DNA from: Neoconidiobolus thromboides FSU 785
Taxonomy: Eukaryota > Entomophthoromycota > Entomophthoromycetes > Entomophthorales > Neoconidiobolaceae
Length of the DNA: 64,000 nucleotides
NCBI GenBank assembly: GCA_025603075.1
Contig: MU626262.1
Span: 62,001-126,000, forward strand
Reading direction: 5' to 3'
Positions 10,337 to 22,467 of this stretch are shown piece after piece. The position numbers were made by a program, and so were the translations under genes. The notes below the pieces were generated by a model that was not told the DNA's origin, made no database searches, and saw only the letters and a program-made list of their open reading frames with translations. Each line of letters starts with the position of its first letter. The first letter of the stretch is position 1.

Positions 10337-13300
10337 TTATCCAATCAATGCTCCTTCGAGTTTACAAAATTCTAAAAACTCTTTTAGCTTTTTATCTCCT
10401 TTCAACGTTCTTTTCGACCCGATTATGATCAACTTTTTCTTCGCTCGAGTCAATGCCACATTGATTCTTCTCCAATCTTTTAACAAAAAACCCAACTCTT
10501 CTGTATCATTATTCCGAACTGCAGAAAACAAAATTAAATCAAATTCTAATCCTTGGACTTTATCAATTGTAAATAGATTCTTTATTTCCAAATTACGACT
10601 CAAGAGTTGTGAGCTAATGGCTGCTAATTGAGCTTTATAAATGGATAATAAAGCCAAATTATTGAAATTAAAGTTTTGCTTCTTTAATTCTAATAAGAGG
10701 ATGATTATTATTTTAATTTCTACTTTATTAATTATTGATTTCTTTTTTTTACTCTCTTGACAATTAAGAAATTGATCTGTATTTAAAAATATCACTGATT
10801 GATTACTATCAAATACTCGACTAATTAAACATTTTTTAGAACATACAGAATGTTCGTTTGGTAATTTAATTAAAGTGTTATTACTATTAATTAATTCACA
10901 TTCAACTTCCTTATCCCATTCCTTATTTTGATCTATCAATTCCAGCTTCGCCTCCAACACCTTCTTATTATTACATTTCAACTTTCCTTCATACGTTAAC
11001 GAATTAGTTAATTTCATAATCCCTAAATTCATTCTATATTGATAACTCAACATAATTACATTATCTCCTTTTTCATCCTCTCTTACTCCTTCGTTCTTTT
11101 CTTTTTTCAATAGCCAGTGAAATAAACTCATTTCCATTCCCTTCTTTTTTGCCTTAATATTCCTTACTATAGGTGGTAATTGATATGGGTCTCCAATTAA
11201 CAAAAATTTATCACTTTTTAGCAAACCACCTAAACTTAACGGTAAATTGATTTGCGTGGCTTCATCTAATATACAATAATTAAATTGAAAATAATTGATT
11301 ATTTTATCTTTCAATCCAATACAAGTTGATATTATAATTCTCGTACTTTCCAACACTTTTCTTATACTACCTTCTTCTAGGGCTTTATTATTAAATGAAT
11401 ATTTTATCACTTCCAAATCCATTTTACTTTCATTACCTAATCTCAGTATTCCTTTAACATTTAATCTATGTAACTTCTTTAATATTCCATCGACAGCTGA
11501 ATTTGTATGTGAAGTTATTAATATTTTTGTATTTTTATTAAGTTTTATTAATATATAAATAACTATACTAATCCATGTACTTTTTCCTGTTCCTGGCATA
11601 CCTATTATTAAATAATATTGTTTCATATTTAATATTTTTATTAATCCATTATATTGATCAGTATTTAATTGAATGGGCAATTCTGATATTATTTGGTCAA
11701 TATAATTGATATCAATATTATTATTATTATTATTAACCATACTATTGTTATTATTTAATATCAAATCCTTAATATTGTTATTATCACTTCTATTATCATT
11801 TTCTTCCTCATAAATAATTAAATCTCTTAATTTGATTAAATTATCTTCATGACCCATCAGTAAACCAATCAAATTACTCCTCAATAAATGAAAATAACTA
11901 ACATTTTCATTTTTAATCATCTTCAACTTTATATCTTTAAAATTCATTATGTCCTTTTCAATTTGAATTTGAATTTCTTTTTCATTAATATTTCGAATGT
12001 TTCCCATAAAAGTTAGCTTTTGAAATTCATCTTGTAGTAAAATAGATTCCCCGATTTCAATCTCTTTATCTTTTATTTGGTTTTTAATAGTTATTAAATA
12101 TTCTTGTTGATTTGGTAATATTATATCTTCAATATCATCATTATTCTTTATTTTATTATAACTATTTTTATTACTATTTATTGTTTCACAATTTAAAACA
12201 TTAATTTTATTGATTAAAATTCCATCAATAGAATTGAATTCCTCTCCTTTAATAAACTGATATTTTTCATTTAATAACTGACCTTCTTCTAAATTAATAA
12301 ATAAATTCCAATAATTAAAAAATTTCATTTCTTTTTTTTTTAAATGATTTAATTGGTTCTCCATCAATTCTATTAAGCCTTCATCTTTAATTTCATTATT
12401 ATTATTATTATTATTGTCTTCTATTTTATAATATAAAAAACAAGTTTGATTTAACGAACAATTTTGACAGTTAAATTTGTTATTTAATAAATTACCAAAA
12501 TTGATATTTTCATTCTTACCATCCCACTGCTTTAACTTAACTATTAATTCATTTCTTTTAAATAATATCAATTTAATCTCTTCAAAATTATAATTTATTA
12601 GTTTCATTTCTTCTTTTTCTTTTTCATTAAAATAATATAGATATCCTTGATTAATTTCTTCTTTATTATCTTCTTTTATTTCATTCATTAATAATTGATA
12701 TAATAGTAATTGTGCTTGATGATTGATTGATACTTTATTTTTTCCTGTTTTAAATTCTATTGGTAATCTACTTGCTATATTCCTATCAGTTATCCCCTTA
12801 CTCATATTAAAGTACTTTACTATTTTATTTTCCTTTTTATTTTCATTAACATTTAGAATAATATCCACTTTACCCTTCAATCCTAATTGCATTGAAACAA
12901 TACTTTCTTCAACTAAAACATTATCAGTACTCAACTTAATACCTACTGAATTCTCCCCGTCCCCCAAATAATTTTTAAAAAAATTCAAAAATCTTCCAAC
13001 TTGTTTTAATAATTCTAAATAAATTTCATTTTCACTAAAATTATTTAAAATAATTTCTAATTGTTTGTTTTGAACACATATTTTCATAATTAGCTGAATT
13101 TCTTCTTCTTGAAATTTTTGATATTTTAAACAAGTTTGTAATACATCATGTAATAGAATACCCATTAACATAGAATAAATTTGTTTTTTATTAGTTTCTA
13201 ATTGATAAACCTTTATAGTCAACAGTGATCTTCGTGAACATGAAAATGCATCTGCTAAATGAGTCGTATTAATTAATAATTTTGGAAACAATATCAAATA

Positions 13301-16054
13301 ATTTTTATTATTTTTATCATTATTAATAATATAAAAATGGTGTTGATTTTTTTCTACATGAATTAAGATTTGATCTCCGGTTTTAATGTTTAATTGTTTC
13401 CATTCTTGTTGTAATTCAATTTCAATTAATCCTTCTTTACTATTTTGTTTTCCAAATATAATTTTACTATCCTTATTAATTAAATTATAATATTCTGTTA
13501 CAATCAAGTCCAGTTTAATAAATTCTATATTTTAGAAAATAAATTAAAATAGTCAGATTACTTTTATAATATTAAACTTTACCTTTCCTTCTCTCAACTT
13601 TTAGCTTTTTATTAACTTGATCATCTAACTTAATTTATTAGTTTAAAAAGTAATAAAGTATACAGTAATAAAATAATCTACTTTACCTTGTTTATTATCA
13701 TTATTATCATTAGTATTACTATTACTATTGATAGGAGGATCAAACTTGCTAATATTAGCTAAAAAAGCTTCATCTTCCGATGAAGAATCCAACAAAAAAG
13801 TAGTATTTATTGATTGCGTGTTATTAGCACTGTTAATTTTATTATTGTTTGCATCATTGTTATTGATCGAGAAACTGTTATTAACCAATGAAGTATTGTT
13901 AATACTATTGATCATATTATTATTAACTGTATTGTTAATAAGGTTATTATTCATATTATTATTACTTAATCCACTCCTATTCAGTCTACCATTGTTCACC
14001 ATACTATTCTCACCACCATTCCTCCTAATATTATTATTTGTGCTATTGTTGGTAACACTATTGCTCTTACTTTTAAGAATCTTATTATCATTTAAATCAC
14101 ACTTCAATAAATTTGTTCTATTAATGTTATTGTCACTTTCTTTATTTTGAATAAAACTACCAATTGTTGAATTTTTATTTTTATTCATTATAATATCGTT
14201 ATCTACTTGAGATAAAAAAATAGTAAGTGCATCATCATCTGAAGATAGTAAATCATCACTCCCAATAGTAATATTATTTATACTTGTATTATTATTACTA
14301 TTTTCATTATTTATACTACTCCCAATACTATTCCTATTATTAACATTATATCCCCTATTAATACTATTCTTATTACTAATACTAGTTACATTATTAACAC
14401 TACTTCTATTATGTTTGCTATTCACACTACTAATACTATCTCTATCACCAATACTATACTCTCTATTAATACTAATCTTATTTCCGTCTCTCTCTTTTTC
14501 CTTGATAATTTTGACTGTACTTAATTCCAACCTAACTTTTTCTGTTAAACTTTGTTTTCTAATTAGTTCTTCACTTTTCCTTTCATTGTCTTTTTCATCT
14601 TTACTATTTTTACCATTATAGCTATCAACTTGAGTTAGCCAGTTAGTAGTGGCATCGTCATCTGAAGAGATACAAAAGAATTCTTCACTTAACTCAATAT
14701 TATTTTTATTTCTATTCAAATTGATTTTACTATTTTTTAGTTCATTAATATTTAATTGATATAATAATTCATCTTCGTCTAATTTATTCATTGGTTTTAA
14801 ATATTGGATTTTATTAGTGACCTTATTTTCATTCTCTTTATTATTATATTCAATATTATCAATAGTACTATTATCATTATCTATAGTATCAATATTAATA
14901 TCATTATTTCCTATATTATTTATCTGTTTACAATTACTTAAGACACTTTCCTTTAATAGTTTCTCTAGCAACGATGCTTCCATCTCTTTTAAATCTTGTG
15001 TAATTGAATCGAACTTTGGTAATAATCCATTTTGATTATTATTAATTGGAGTGGAATTGTTTCGATTAAATTCATTGAATTCCATATTATATTTTCGATT
15101 TCGATTAATTTTTAATAATTCCTTTTTATTTAAAATTGGTTTAGGTAAGTAAATATCCTCTTTGTTCTCGATTGGTGGAGATATCTAATTTGATTTATAA
15201 TAAATATTAGATTAAAGAAAGAATACATGTTGAATTCAAAATTCAATAAAAATAATCTACCTTGACTCTTTTATTTCCTGTGGTTCCTCTTTTTTCTTCC
15301 TTGCTTTGACTATTTCTACACTTCTTTTTATCCAGTAGTAAATGATTATTAGCCTTCAATTTAGTCCCTAATAAAATAGCTTTCTTTACTGTTCGTTGAA
15401 TAGATTGTTTAGTTTCTAAAAATAAAACTTGATTAATATTCTCATCAATAAAAATTATATATCTACATTTGATAAAAGATAAACAACTCCTTAAATTAGC
15501 TCTTTTATTTGTTTCACTTTATTCAAAATATCTGAACATTAAAAGACTTACTTTCTGTAACTTCTAATCTCGTCCTTTCACTTTTATATTTCCTTTTATC
15601 TCTTTTCCAATAAATATTATTTAAACTATCTTCTTTTAATGCTTCAGGTGATTCGTATTCTAAAATTGTATTTTTCATACAATCCGATTTTTTCTTCGGT
15701 TGATTGTTGTTTATTGCTGTTATTACTTGATTTGAAGTTGTGGTAGTATAATTATCTTCGGGTGAAGAATCTGAATAAAAGTAATAAAGTAGCTTAGTTA
15801 TTGAAATCAAAAAGAGGATAAGCAAAACTTACTTATTTCTATTAATTCTATTGAATGGCTTTTCAGAGTCATTTTTGAGTGATCTTTTCGCTAAAAGGAT
15901 ATTAAATTAGTTTCTAATTCAGTTCAAATTTATAGTCAATCAAAATAAATTGAAATCCTTTTGAGTTCAATACAAATAAGATGTTATTTTTTATTTCATT
16001 AAAGGTTATGTGATGACACTTAGATTATTAACTTACTTTATTGATTTTTTTCAT
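10337..16054 (-). CDS. DNA2: DNA2 nuclease-helicase with long N-terminal extension
   Basis: Okazaki-fragment and end-resection nuclease/helicase. Proposed exons (minus): 16054-16037, 15890-15833, 15770-15552, 15415-15261, 15184-13687, 13524-10337; all junctions are GT-AG and in phase, giving 1,711 aa. The last exon carries the catalytic body: an Fe-S cysteine set (C745 in AFSCSRR, then CQNCSLNQTC at about 1002-1011), the RecB-like nuclease with D870 and EFKTGK (906-911), Walker A GMPGTGKST (about 1291), DEATQ (about 1403), GDPYQLPPI, and a C-terminal motif with VALTRAKK. The 649 residues before it are Asn-rich and include three acidic SSDDDA-type motifs (322-338, 463-478, 617-632). The start MKKINKRKDHSK is basic. 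The body is certain; the first two small exons are less so. Confidence 0.88.
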
Positions 16055-16732
16055 ACTTTAATACCTTGTTTGTTAATAAAAAGATCAAAAGTTAAAAATT
16101 TTGAAAATTCAAATTATCACTTACAATTCAACCTTCTTTAATTGGTTGAAATGATATCTACTTTCTAAAAAATATCCAACATTTATATTTTACTAGTTGA
16201 AAGCCGCCACAAGAAAAAAACATCAAATTTACTTAATTTAGCAACATCAATAAAGTTAATTAGAATATTAAAATAATAAATTAACATAATAATGAAATAA
16301 AGTGGAATTTAATACAAACAAAAATTTAAATCTAAAATAAAAATTCCTAAGAATTTAAAATCCATTTTTATCTTAAAGTAAAATAGATAGATTTTGTTAT
16401 TGATATTCTATAATTTCTTATTACTCTTTAGAATTATATTGTATTATTTATATTATGTTAACTTGATAAAGCATAAAGACAAAATAACTACTTGAAAGTA
16501 GCTACACAGCCATTTTTCGGCTACATTATTACTGCTGTGACTTTCACATCTATTTCAATTATCTTCAATTATCAATTTACCTAGTTCATTATTAATATAC
16601 ACCAATCAATCTTTTTTAATAGTCAGCCAATCAATTTCATATTATTTTGTAACCTATTCAATTTCATCAATTTCAGCTTTTACTACTTTATTTTATTCTA
16701 TTATATTTTAACCCATTCAAAACCTCGTTAAT
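16055..16732. other. Divergent intergenic region between DNA2 and a small membrane-protein gene
   Basis: AT-rich with no open frame of interest. It must hold both promoters; no distinctive motif beyond AT tracts was recognised. Confidence 0.5.
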
Positions 16733-17212
16733 ATGTCTCAATTTTGTAAATGTAGTTTAGATACCTTAAATAAAATCATCGAGTTGCCCATTGACAAAGT
16801 GTGTTCTGATTGTTTAACTTTATGTTTGGAATTAGAAGAGTTTAGTAAAGTTGGGGAGGATGTACAGAAGAATAAATTAAAGACGAATTGTTTTCGTAAG
16901 TATTTATTTCTATATTTCTTTTTTATTATTATGAAAAGATAGATTATTGATAGAAAAGAGATTTTTTTTAAAGATAGTAGATTGAATTTATAATAATTTT
17001 TTAGAAAGAGACTCAATAAAAGATAAAATTATGGTTTATTTGTTTTTAATAGTTACCACGCTATTGTTATTGACTGCTTTTTTTAAACCCCATTTAAAAA
17101 AGTGGTGGAAGGTAATTTAATTATATGTTCTACTTAGTTAAGTTATTGATATTTTTTCTTTTTTATATAGTCTCGTAATAGAACTTCCACTTTTTCTACG
17201 TTAGAACATTGA
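16733..17212 (+). CDS. Small cysteine-rich single-pass membrane protein
   Basis: Not recognised. Three exons (16733-16895, 17005-17111, 17171-17212) with GTAAGT/GTAATT donors and TTTTTTAG/TATATAG acceptors join in phase to a 103-aa protein. The N-terminal ~40 residues carry CKC and CSDCLTLC. A hydrophobic segment of about 18 residues (YLFLIVTTLLLLTAFF) lies in exon 2, followed by a basic patch (KPHLKKWWKSRNR). This is consistent with a small membrane protein with its C-terminal basic end in the cytosol, but location is inference. Another acidic open stretch at about 17289-17360 follows a possible acceptor, but the in-frame TGA at 17210 precedes it. Confidence 0.5.
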
Positions 17213-17759
17213 GTATTACTTTATAGTGTTATATTTTATTTAATAAGTAAATGAGATTTTTTGATAATTTTTTTACTTTGAATATTAGGATGATGAATTT
17301 GATATGATGATTTTCGATAATGATATTATTGAAATAAGCGGGTTTCTTTACTATTATTAGAGTTTTTTTATACACGAAATTAAAGTATTTAAAGAAAGTA
17401 TTTGATATTGATTTACCTATTTATTTAAGTTCTATTTTATATCAATAGTAGAAATTTATAGTTTATAAACAAATTTCTATTGCTATACTGACAAAACTAT
17501 TTTTGTTTATTTATTTTACATATACTAGAAACAAAAATTTGATACTATTTTGTAAAAATTGTTATTCATATCAGTTTTATTTTATAATGTTCGTATAATT
17601 GAAATCATACAAAAAATTATTTCTTAACCAAAAAGGATAAGCATTCCAATATCTTACATTTTATTGGCTCCTCGCTCATTTCAAAAAACCAATAATCCAA
17701 ATTGACTCCAATTCAGATCATCTTTAACCTAGATAAGATAACCAAATAAATTTCTCCAA
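17213..17759. other. Intergenic, no gene seen
   Basis: AT-rich spacer between two plus-strand genes. One short acidic open stretch (17289-17360) could be an unannotated alternative exon; not supported. Confidence 0.4.
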
Positions 17760-18376
17760 ATGTCAGCAGGTAACCACCCCCAAGGCGCATCCGCGTATGA
17801 TTTCCGTATTGAAGGAAAACATATTGAAACTAGTGAGATGCCTTCAAATATCCCTAAAGTTACTGAAGTAGGTGCCTCTTCCGCTCCACTTACTTCAGCT
17901 TCTTATTTTTTACATGCTCATTGTAAAAATTATTATGACGATTTTATGTTGTGTAAAAATGAAAATAATGACCCAGCCCATTGTTTAAAAGAAGGAAGAA
18001 AAGTTACTAGATGTTCTGTGGATTTGTAAGTTTTTTTTATAATAGAAAAATGGAAAGAAATGAGAATGAAGTGGGTTAAATAGGATATGATTTAATGAAT
18101 CGGTTTTAGATTAGAAAAATTACAAAAAAATTGTGAAAGTGAATTCAGTGACCATTGGAAATGCTTAGATAATAATAATTTTGAATATCGATTCTGTCGT
18201 CAACCAGAGCAAAAATTCAATGCATGTGTATTTAAGAAATTAGTAAGTTGATTAATGTTGGATAAATGAAATGGTATTAATTATTCTACTTTTTTTTCTA
18301 GGGTTATGAAAAAATTATTCCAGGTGCTCCAAAGGATGAAGTTCCAATTCATTTACGTAAAAATACTTTATTATAA
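17760..18376 (+). CDS. NDUFA8: NADH dehydrogenase subunit NDUFA8 (complex I, quadruple CX9C)
   Basis: Accessory subunit of mitochondrial complex I on the intermembrane-space side. Exons 17760-18025, 18110-18242 and 18302-18376 join in phase to 157 aa. All four CX9C half-motifs are visible: HCKNYYDDFMLCK, HCLKEGRKVTRC, NCESEFSDHWKC and FCRQPEQKFNAC, the hallmark of NDUFA8 imported through the MIA40 disulfide relay. The C-terminus (GYEKIIPGAPKDEVPIHLRK) fits the family. Convergent with PHO88, whose stop is about 140 bp away. Presence of complex I rules out lineages that have lost respiration. Confidence 0.92.
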
Positions 18377-18513
18377 TTAAGGTTAGAAACTCAATTCAAA
18401 GTTATTTTTTATTTTATAAAAATATATAATAAAAAATGAAAATAAACGTAATAAATAAATAAAAAGTATGTTCTTATCTTATTTTGTTTCTTTTATTGTT
18501 AATATTCTAATCT

Positions 18514-19062
18514 CTACTTCTTTTTGATCTTGTTCTTTTTTTTATTGGTAGTAGGACTAGTAGTAGCAGGAGAGAATGGATTGGATTGAACGTTAAAAGG
18601 TCTCTTCAATTCATTAACTTCTGGATGATTTAAGAGATAAATTTTAACTAAAGGATTATTAAAAATATTTTTTAAAGGTAAAATACTTTGAATGAAGATA
18701 GGTTGTACATAACCCATACGATAATGAATCAACACAGAAATAGCCATAGAAATTAAACTAGTACGAACAAATTTTATCAACTCAGCTTTATCATATTCTT
18801 CATAAGTGGTAATAATGGTCACTGGAGCAGCATCAGAATAGGCCGGTGGGTTTTCATTATAACTTAATTCCTTTTGGTTACCTCTTTTTTGAATTTGAAG
18901 ATAACAATAGTATAATATACCATAAACTATACCATTGGCAGTAACATACATCAAACGAATACCATTTAATACACTTGGATTTTCAGCATCAAAAAATCTT
19001 AATACTTGGGTTAATACAATTACCAAGATAAAATTGAGTATCGCGTCTTTCCAGCCCGACAT
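18514..19062 (-). CDS. PHO88: PHO88/SND3-like ER membrane protein
   Basis: 182 aa, intronless. Family: Pho88 (SND3), an ER membrane protein of the SRP-independent targeting route that also affects phosphate transport. An N-terminal membrane segment (ILNFILVIVLTQVLRFF), a second hydrophobic stretch (NGIVYGILYYCYLQI), the conserved TTYEEYDKAELIKF block matching the yeast TTVRDYDLKEI region, and a third hydrophobic part with QPIFIQSILPLKN followed by ELKRPFN, the diagnostic C-terminal motif. The tail ends in a Lys run (KKKNKIKKK). Divergent from the Asn-rich gene with a 300-bp shared upstream region. Confidence 0.88.
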   Translation of the reverse strand: MSGWKDAILNFILVIVLTQVLRFFDAENPSVLNGIRLMYVTANGIVYGILYYCYLQIQKRGNQKELSYNENPPAYSDAAPVTIITTYEEYDKAELIKFVRTSLISMAISVLIHYRMGYVQPIFIQSILPLKNIFNNPLVKIYLLNHPEVNELKRPFNVQSNPFSPATTSPTTNKKKNKIKKK

Positions 19063-19361
19063 ATTGAAGTTTTATTTATTTTTTTACTTTAAAATGGGTT
19101 TTTATTTGGATATTTATGGTTTGACTATTTTTCGACTAAATAGAAATGGTTACTTTCTCAATTAACTTTGATTTTGGCCAATGATTTAATAACAGCACGA
19201 ATTTTTTAAAGATTGAGGTTTCAATATTTTTGCAATCTTTCAGTTTTTGTAAATTTGCATAAACTTACTTTAGCTCCCTAGAACTTTCTATTCCATTAAC
19301 AGTTTGAATCTGAATTTATATAAATAAGAAACACTAACAATTAAAATATAATTTTAATTAA
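19063..19361. promoter_or_regulatory. Divergent promoter region, PHO88 and Asn-rich gene
   Basis: 300 bp between two divergent starts. A TATATAAATAAG-like block at about 19317-19328 lies 35-45 bp before the plus-strand ATG and could serve as TATA; inference only. Confidence 0.4.
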
Positions 19362-20445
19362 ATGACTTATTTCAATAGTGATCCAAGTGATAATTTCAAT
19401 TCAAAGAACTCTTTTTATTTCAATAATGATAACATGAACAACAATTATAATAATAATGTAAATAGTAACTTTAATAATTTCAATAATATGTCAAATAATC
19501 ATTTTAATACCACTATAAACAATAAGTATAGTAATGATTTCAATAACCCAACACAATCCTATTACTTTAGTAATAATAATCTATGGAATAGCAATTCCCT
19601 TTCTAATAACACTAACACAATGAATACCTTCTCAAGTCTGGCTACTGTTACTCCTAGTTTATTAAGTCCGCCAATTTTTAGAAAACGAAGCCACGATGCT
19701 TTAATGGATATTGAACTTGATCTGAAGAAACTGAAACTTAATGATGGTCCGATATCTGTAAATCAAAGTAAGATAACCACACTTTATTTATGACTAGATT
19801 TATGATAACAACTTTAGGAACGGAAAATAATAACCTGATGAATAAAAATGGAGAAGACTTCCATCCATTGAGTGGAATTAAAAAAGTGGAAATTTTAGAT
19901 CCGGAATATTTCAAACTAGCAACTAAAATACCCGAAGTGGTTTTAAAAGATAAAAGTAAAGAAAGGGATTATAATGCCTTACAGATAATTCGATATGAAC
20001 CTAATTATATTAAAGAGTTTTTGGTAAGTCTTTTTTTAATATCAATCTAAATATATTTTTAATTCTTTTTATATAGCTAAGGTTTTTATATCCAGAGTTA
20101 TACTATGATATTGATAGTGATAATATGTATGATGAGCCTATAGTAGAAGAGATTGACGATGGTTATATGGCAGAAGAGATTGAGGATGATAGTATCGGCT
20201 TTGAGGAAGTTTGTTATAATAATGAAGCGAATTTTAACAGTTTTAATAATGCTAATTATAATTTAAATAATAGCTATAATAATATGAGCTATAATGAATA
20301 TAATAATTATAATAGTGTAAACTATAATGAGTATAATAATTGCGCTAACATCAACTATAACAACTATAATGGCATAAATTATAACAATTATAATAACCAC
20401 GATGCTACATACCAGGCTCATGATGACCATATGATGGAAGATTAA
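19362..20445 (+). CDS. Asn-rich acidic protein of unknown function
   Basis: Not recognised. Exons 19362-19767, 19818-20023 and 20077-20445 join in phase (GTAAGA/GTAAGT donors) to 326 aa. The first ~90 residues are Asn/Phe/Ser low complexity. Middle residues (about 105-215) are more ordered: MDIELDLKKLKLN, then IKKVEILDPEYFKLATKIPEVV and YNALQIIRYEPNYIKEFLLRFLYPELYYD. The end has an acidic patch (PIVEEIDDGYMAEEIEDD) and NYNxYNN repeats. Low-complexity Asn tracts resemble those of DNA2 in this window, so they are probably a genome-wide habit. A conserved short domain in the middle is likely, but I cannot name it. Confidence 0.6.
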
Positions 20446-20519
20446 TTAATGTTTGAAAATAAAATTAATAAATTATTTAAAATATTTTATTTTTATTTAC
20501 TTATTTGGATATTAAAATT

Positions 20520-21878
20520 TTATTTTGAAAATTGAGTTTCAGTAACTCCAGAACCCATAGCAGAAGTTGAAGATAAACCACCAGTTGGTATAGCAAGTAA
20601 ATTATCAACATATTGAGCACCAGACCATTTTTGGTGAGAAAGTGTTTCTACACCATAATGGCGTTCTTTACGTTGAATGGTCTCAACATAAGCCAACATA
20701 CCACGGTTAGCAAAATCACGGGCAAAGAGGTCAATTGCAAGAGAATTAGCATGGAAACCAGCTAAAGTAATGAATTGCCATACATAACCTAAGCGACCTA
20801 AATCAGTAATAAAAGATTCAATTTGAGTATCATTCATGTTAGTGGCATCCCAGTTAAAGGATGGGGAGAGATTGTAAGAAAGCATAGCATTTGGATAAAC
20901 GGAATGGACACCTTGAGCAAACTCTTTAGCTTGGCTATAGATAGGAGCAGCTGATTCCATCCAAAGCATATCAGAATATGGTGCATAAGCAACGGAACGA
21001 GCAATAGCACATTTCACACCACCATTGAGACGGTAATATCCTTCTTTAGTTCTAGGAAGATCCCAATCCCAGAAGGTTTCAAAGCCCATGGATTTAGCTA
21101 ATTCACGTGCTTCATAGTAGCTAAGCTCTTGGGAACGGCAATTCCATTTGGAAAGGTTAGCTTCTACATTACTGCAATTAGTTTGACGGATTTTACGAGC
21201 AACAGCCTCAGTAAAGGTTACAAGGTCAGCCTCATCAAGCCATTGTTCTTGAATGGCATGAAGTTGCTGAGCTGTTTTACCAGCTTTAACAGCTTCTTCT
21301 AAAATAGTAACAAGAGGACGTAAGCAGTTGTTAGTAGTACCTAAAATAAATGGATGATCACGACGGTCAATATTACTGGTGAGAAGCTGAGCAGCTTCAG
21401 CATCAGTACGGGAAACAAGGATAGTTTCAGTATTCATAATATCAAATTGAGCACGGATAGCAATAAGACGAGAAATGTGTTCAGAAGTAGGAACTAAAAC
21501 TTTACCTCCCATATGACCACATTTCTTAGTACCAGCAGCTTGATCTTCAATATGGATACCAGCAGCACCTCGTTCAACGAACATTTTAGCAAGCTTCATG
21601 ACAGCGGTTAAACCACCATGACCTGAGTCAGCATCAGCAATGATTGGTCGTAAGAAATCAGTATATGGAACTGTCTTTCTTTGTTCTGAAGTTAAACCGA
21701 AACGCTCTTCACGTTGCTTTCTATCATGGAATAATTGAGCACGGAAAAGTTGATCTACTTTGTTTGGTACAGTATCCATTGGATAATCAGCAAGATCTGG
21801 TCCTGGTTCATTGGAGGTGGAAGCAGTAGAAGAGCATTGCCATCCAGAAACATAAATGGTTTCGTGATATTTGGCCAT
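20520..21878 (-). CDS. ICL1: Isocitrate lyase, copy A, 5' end lost in assembly gap
   Basis: Glyoxylate-cycle enzyme splitting isocitrate to glyoxylate and succinate. The visible part corresponds to residue 87 onward of the full copy at 33575-35467, from [14 protein letters not shown] to the stop. It contains the active-site motif KKCGHMGGK and ends [11 protein letters not shown], a normal-length C-terminus with no Gln-rich tail. The first 86 codons would lie in the N run. In the ~800 bp shared with copy C I see about two differences. Head-to-head with a partial lipase on the other side of the gap. Confidence 0.9.
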   Translation of the reverse strand: MAKYHETIYVSGWQCSSTASTSNEPGPDLADYPMDTVPNKVDQLFRAQLFHDRKQREERFGLTSEQRKTVPYTDFLRPIIADADSGHGGLTAVMKLAKMFVERGAAGIHIEDQAAGTKKCGHMGGKVLVPTSEHISRLIAIRAQFDIMNTETILVSRTDAEAAQLLTSNIDRRDHPFILGTTNNCLRPLVTILEEAVKAGKTAQQLHAIQEQWLDEADLVTFTEAVARKIRQTNCSNVEANLSKWNCRSQELSYYEARELAKSMGFETFWDWDLPRTKEGYYRLNGGVKCAIARSVAYAPYSDMLWMESAAPIYSQAKEFAQGVHSVYPNAMLSYNLSPSFNWDATNMNDTQIESFITDLGRLGYVWQFITLAGFHANSLAIDLFARDFANRGMLAYVETIQRKERHYGVETLSHQKWSGAQYVDNLLAIPTGGLSSTSAMGSGVTETQFSK

Positions 21879-21978
21879 NNNNNNNNNNNNNNNNNNNNNN
21901 NNNNNNNNNNNNNNNNNNNNNNNNNNNNNNNNNNNNNNNNNNNNNNNNNNNNNNNNNNNNNNNNNNNNNNNNNNNNNN
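21879..21978. other. Assembly gap of 100 N
   Basis: Exactly 100 N, probably a default spacer of unknown true size. It cuts the 5' ends of isocitrate lyase copy A and of a plus-strand lipase, so the true gap should hold at least ~260 bp of lyase, ~450 bp of lipase coding sequence and their promoters if both genes are complete. Confidence 0.95.
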
Positions 21979-22467
21979 TTTTTAGGCGCTATGGAATCCA
22001 TTTCAGGTTCTTTTTTAAATGGACTAAAGACCTTGTTACAAAACCAGCAATACTCAAACTACAAAATTAAAGTCATTGGTCATTCATTAGGTGGGGCTAT
22101 GGCTTCTTTGGCTATGTTAAAGATTAAGGATAAACTTAATTTACCATGGGATAAGTTAGAACTATATACTTATGGACAACCACGTACTGGAAATGTACAA
22201 TTTGCTGAATGGTTTGATGCTTTACCAATCACTGTTGCTAGATCTGTGAACTATAATGATCCCGTACCTAGACTGCCACCTCCATCCGTGTTTAACTACG
22301 CACATCATACTAATGAGCTGTTTATTAATGAATCATCGGCAAACTATTGCAATCCTTCAGTACTAGAAGACCCTACTTGCGCACTGAGTGTCCCTACCAA
22401 ATTACTTGATGCTAATTCTCATTTAACTTATTATAATGTTCCACTTGCAGCATCTAATGCATGTTGA
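21979..22467 (+). CDS. Class-3 lipase, 310-aa subfamily, 5' half lost in gap
   Basis: Starts in frame at the edge of the N run, equivalent to about residue 149 of the 310-aa paralogues, and ends with the subfamily's C-terminal Cys. It retains the nucleophile elbow GHSLGG, Asp in NYNDPVPRLPP and His in SHLTYY. Signal peptide and oxyanion motif are in the gap. First member of a plus-strand cluster continuing at 25685, 28029, 30021 and 32093. A ~60-nt block around AEWFDALPITVARSVNYND is identical or nearly so to the next gene. Confidence 0.85.
   Translation, partial: FLGAMESISGSFLNGLKTLLQNQQYSNYKIKVIGHSLGGAMASLAMLKIKDKLNLPWDKLELYTYGQPRTGNVQFAEWFDALPITVARSVNYNDPVPRLPPPSVFNYAHHTNELFINESSANYCNPSVLEDPTCALSVPTKLLDANSHLTYYNVPLAASNAC

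Noticed and set aside
13728-15035. Leu-rich open frames on the plus strand opposite DNA2
   Set aside because: They are antisense reflections of Asn-rich codons (AAT read as ATT, TTA) in a gene with clear homology and consistent splicing on the minus strand.
17289-17360. Acidic 3' exon for the small membrane protein
   Set aside because: The in-frame TGA at 17210-17212 comes before any usable donor, so it cannot be joined without another frame.
20520-22467. A fused lyase-lipase protein or overlapping frames across the N run
   Set aside because: Open frames through N are artefacts of translating unknown bases; the two genes are on opposite strands.
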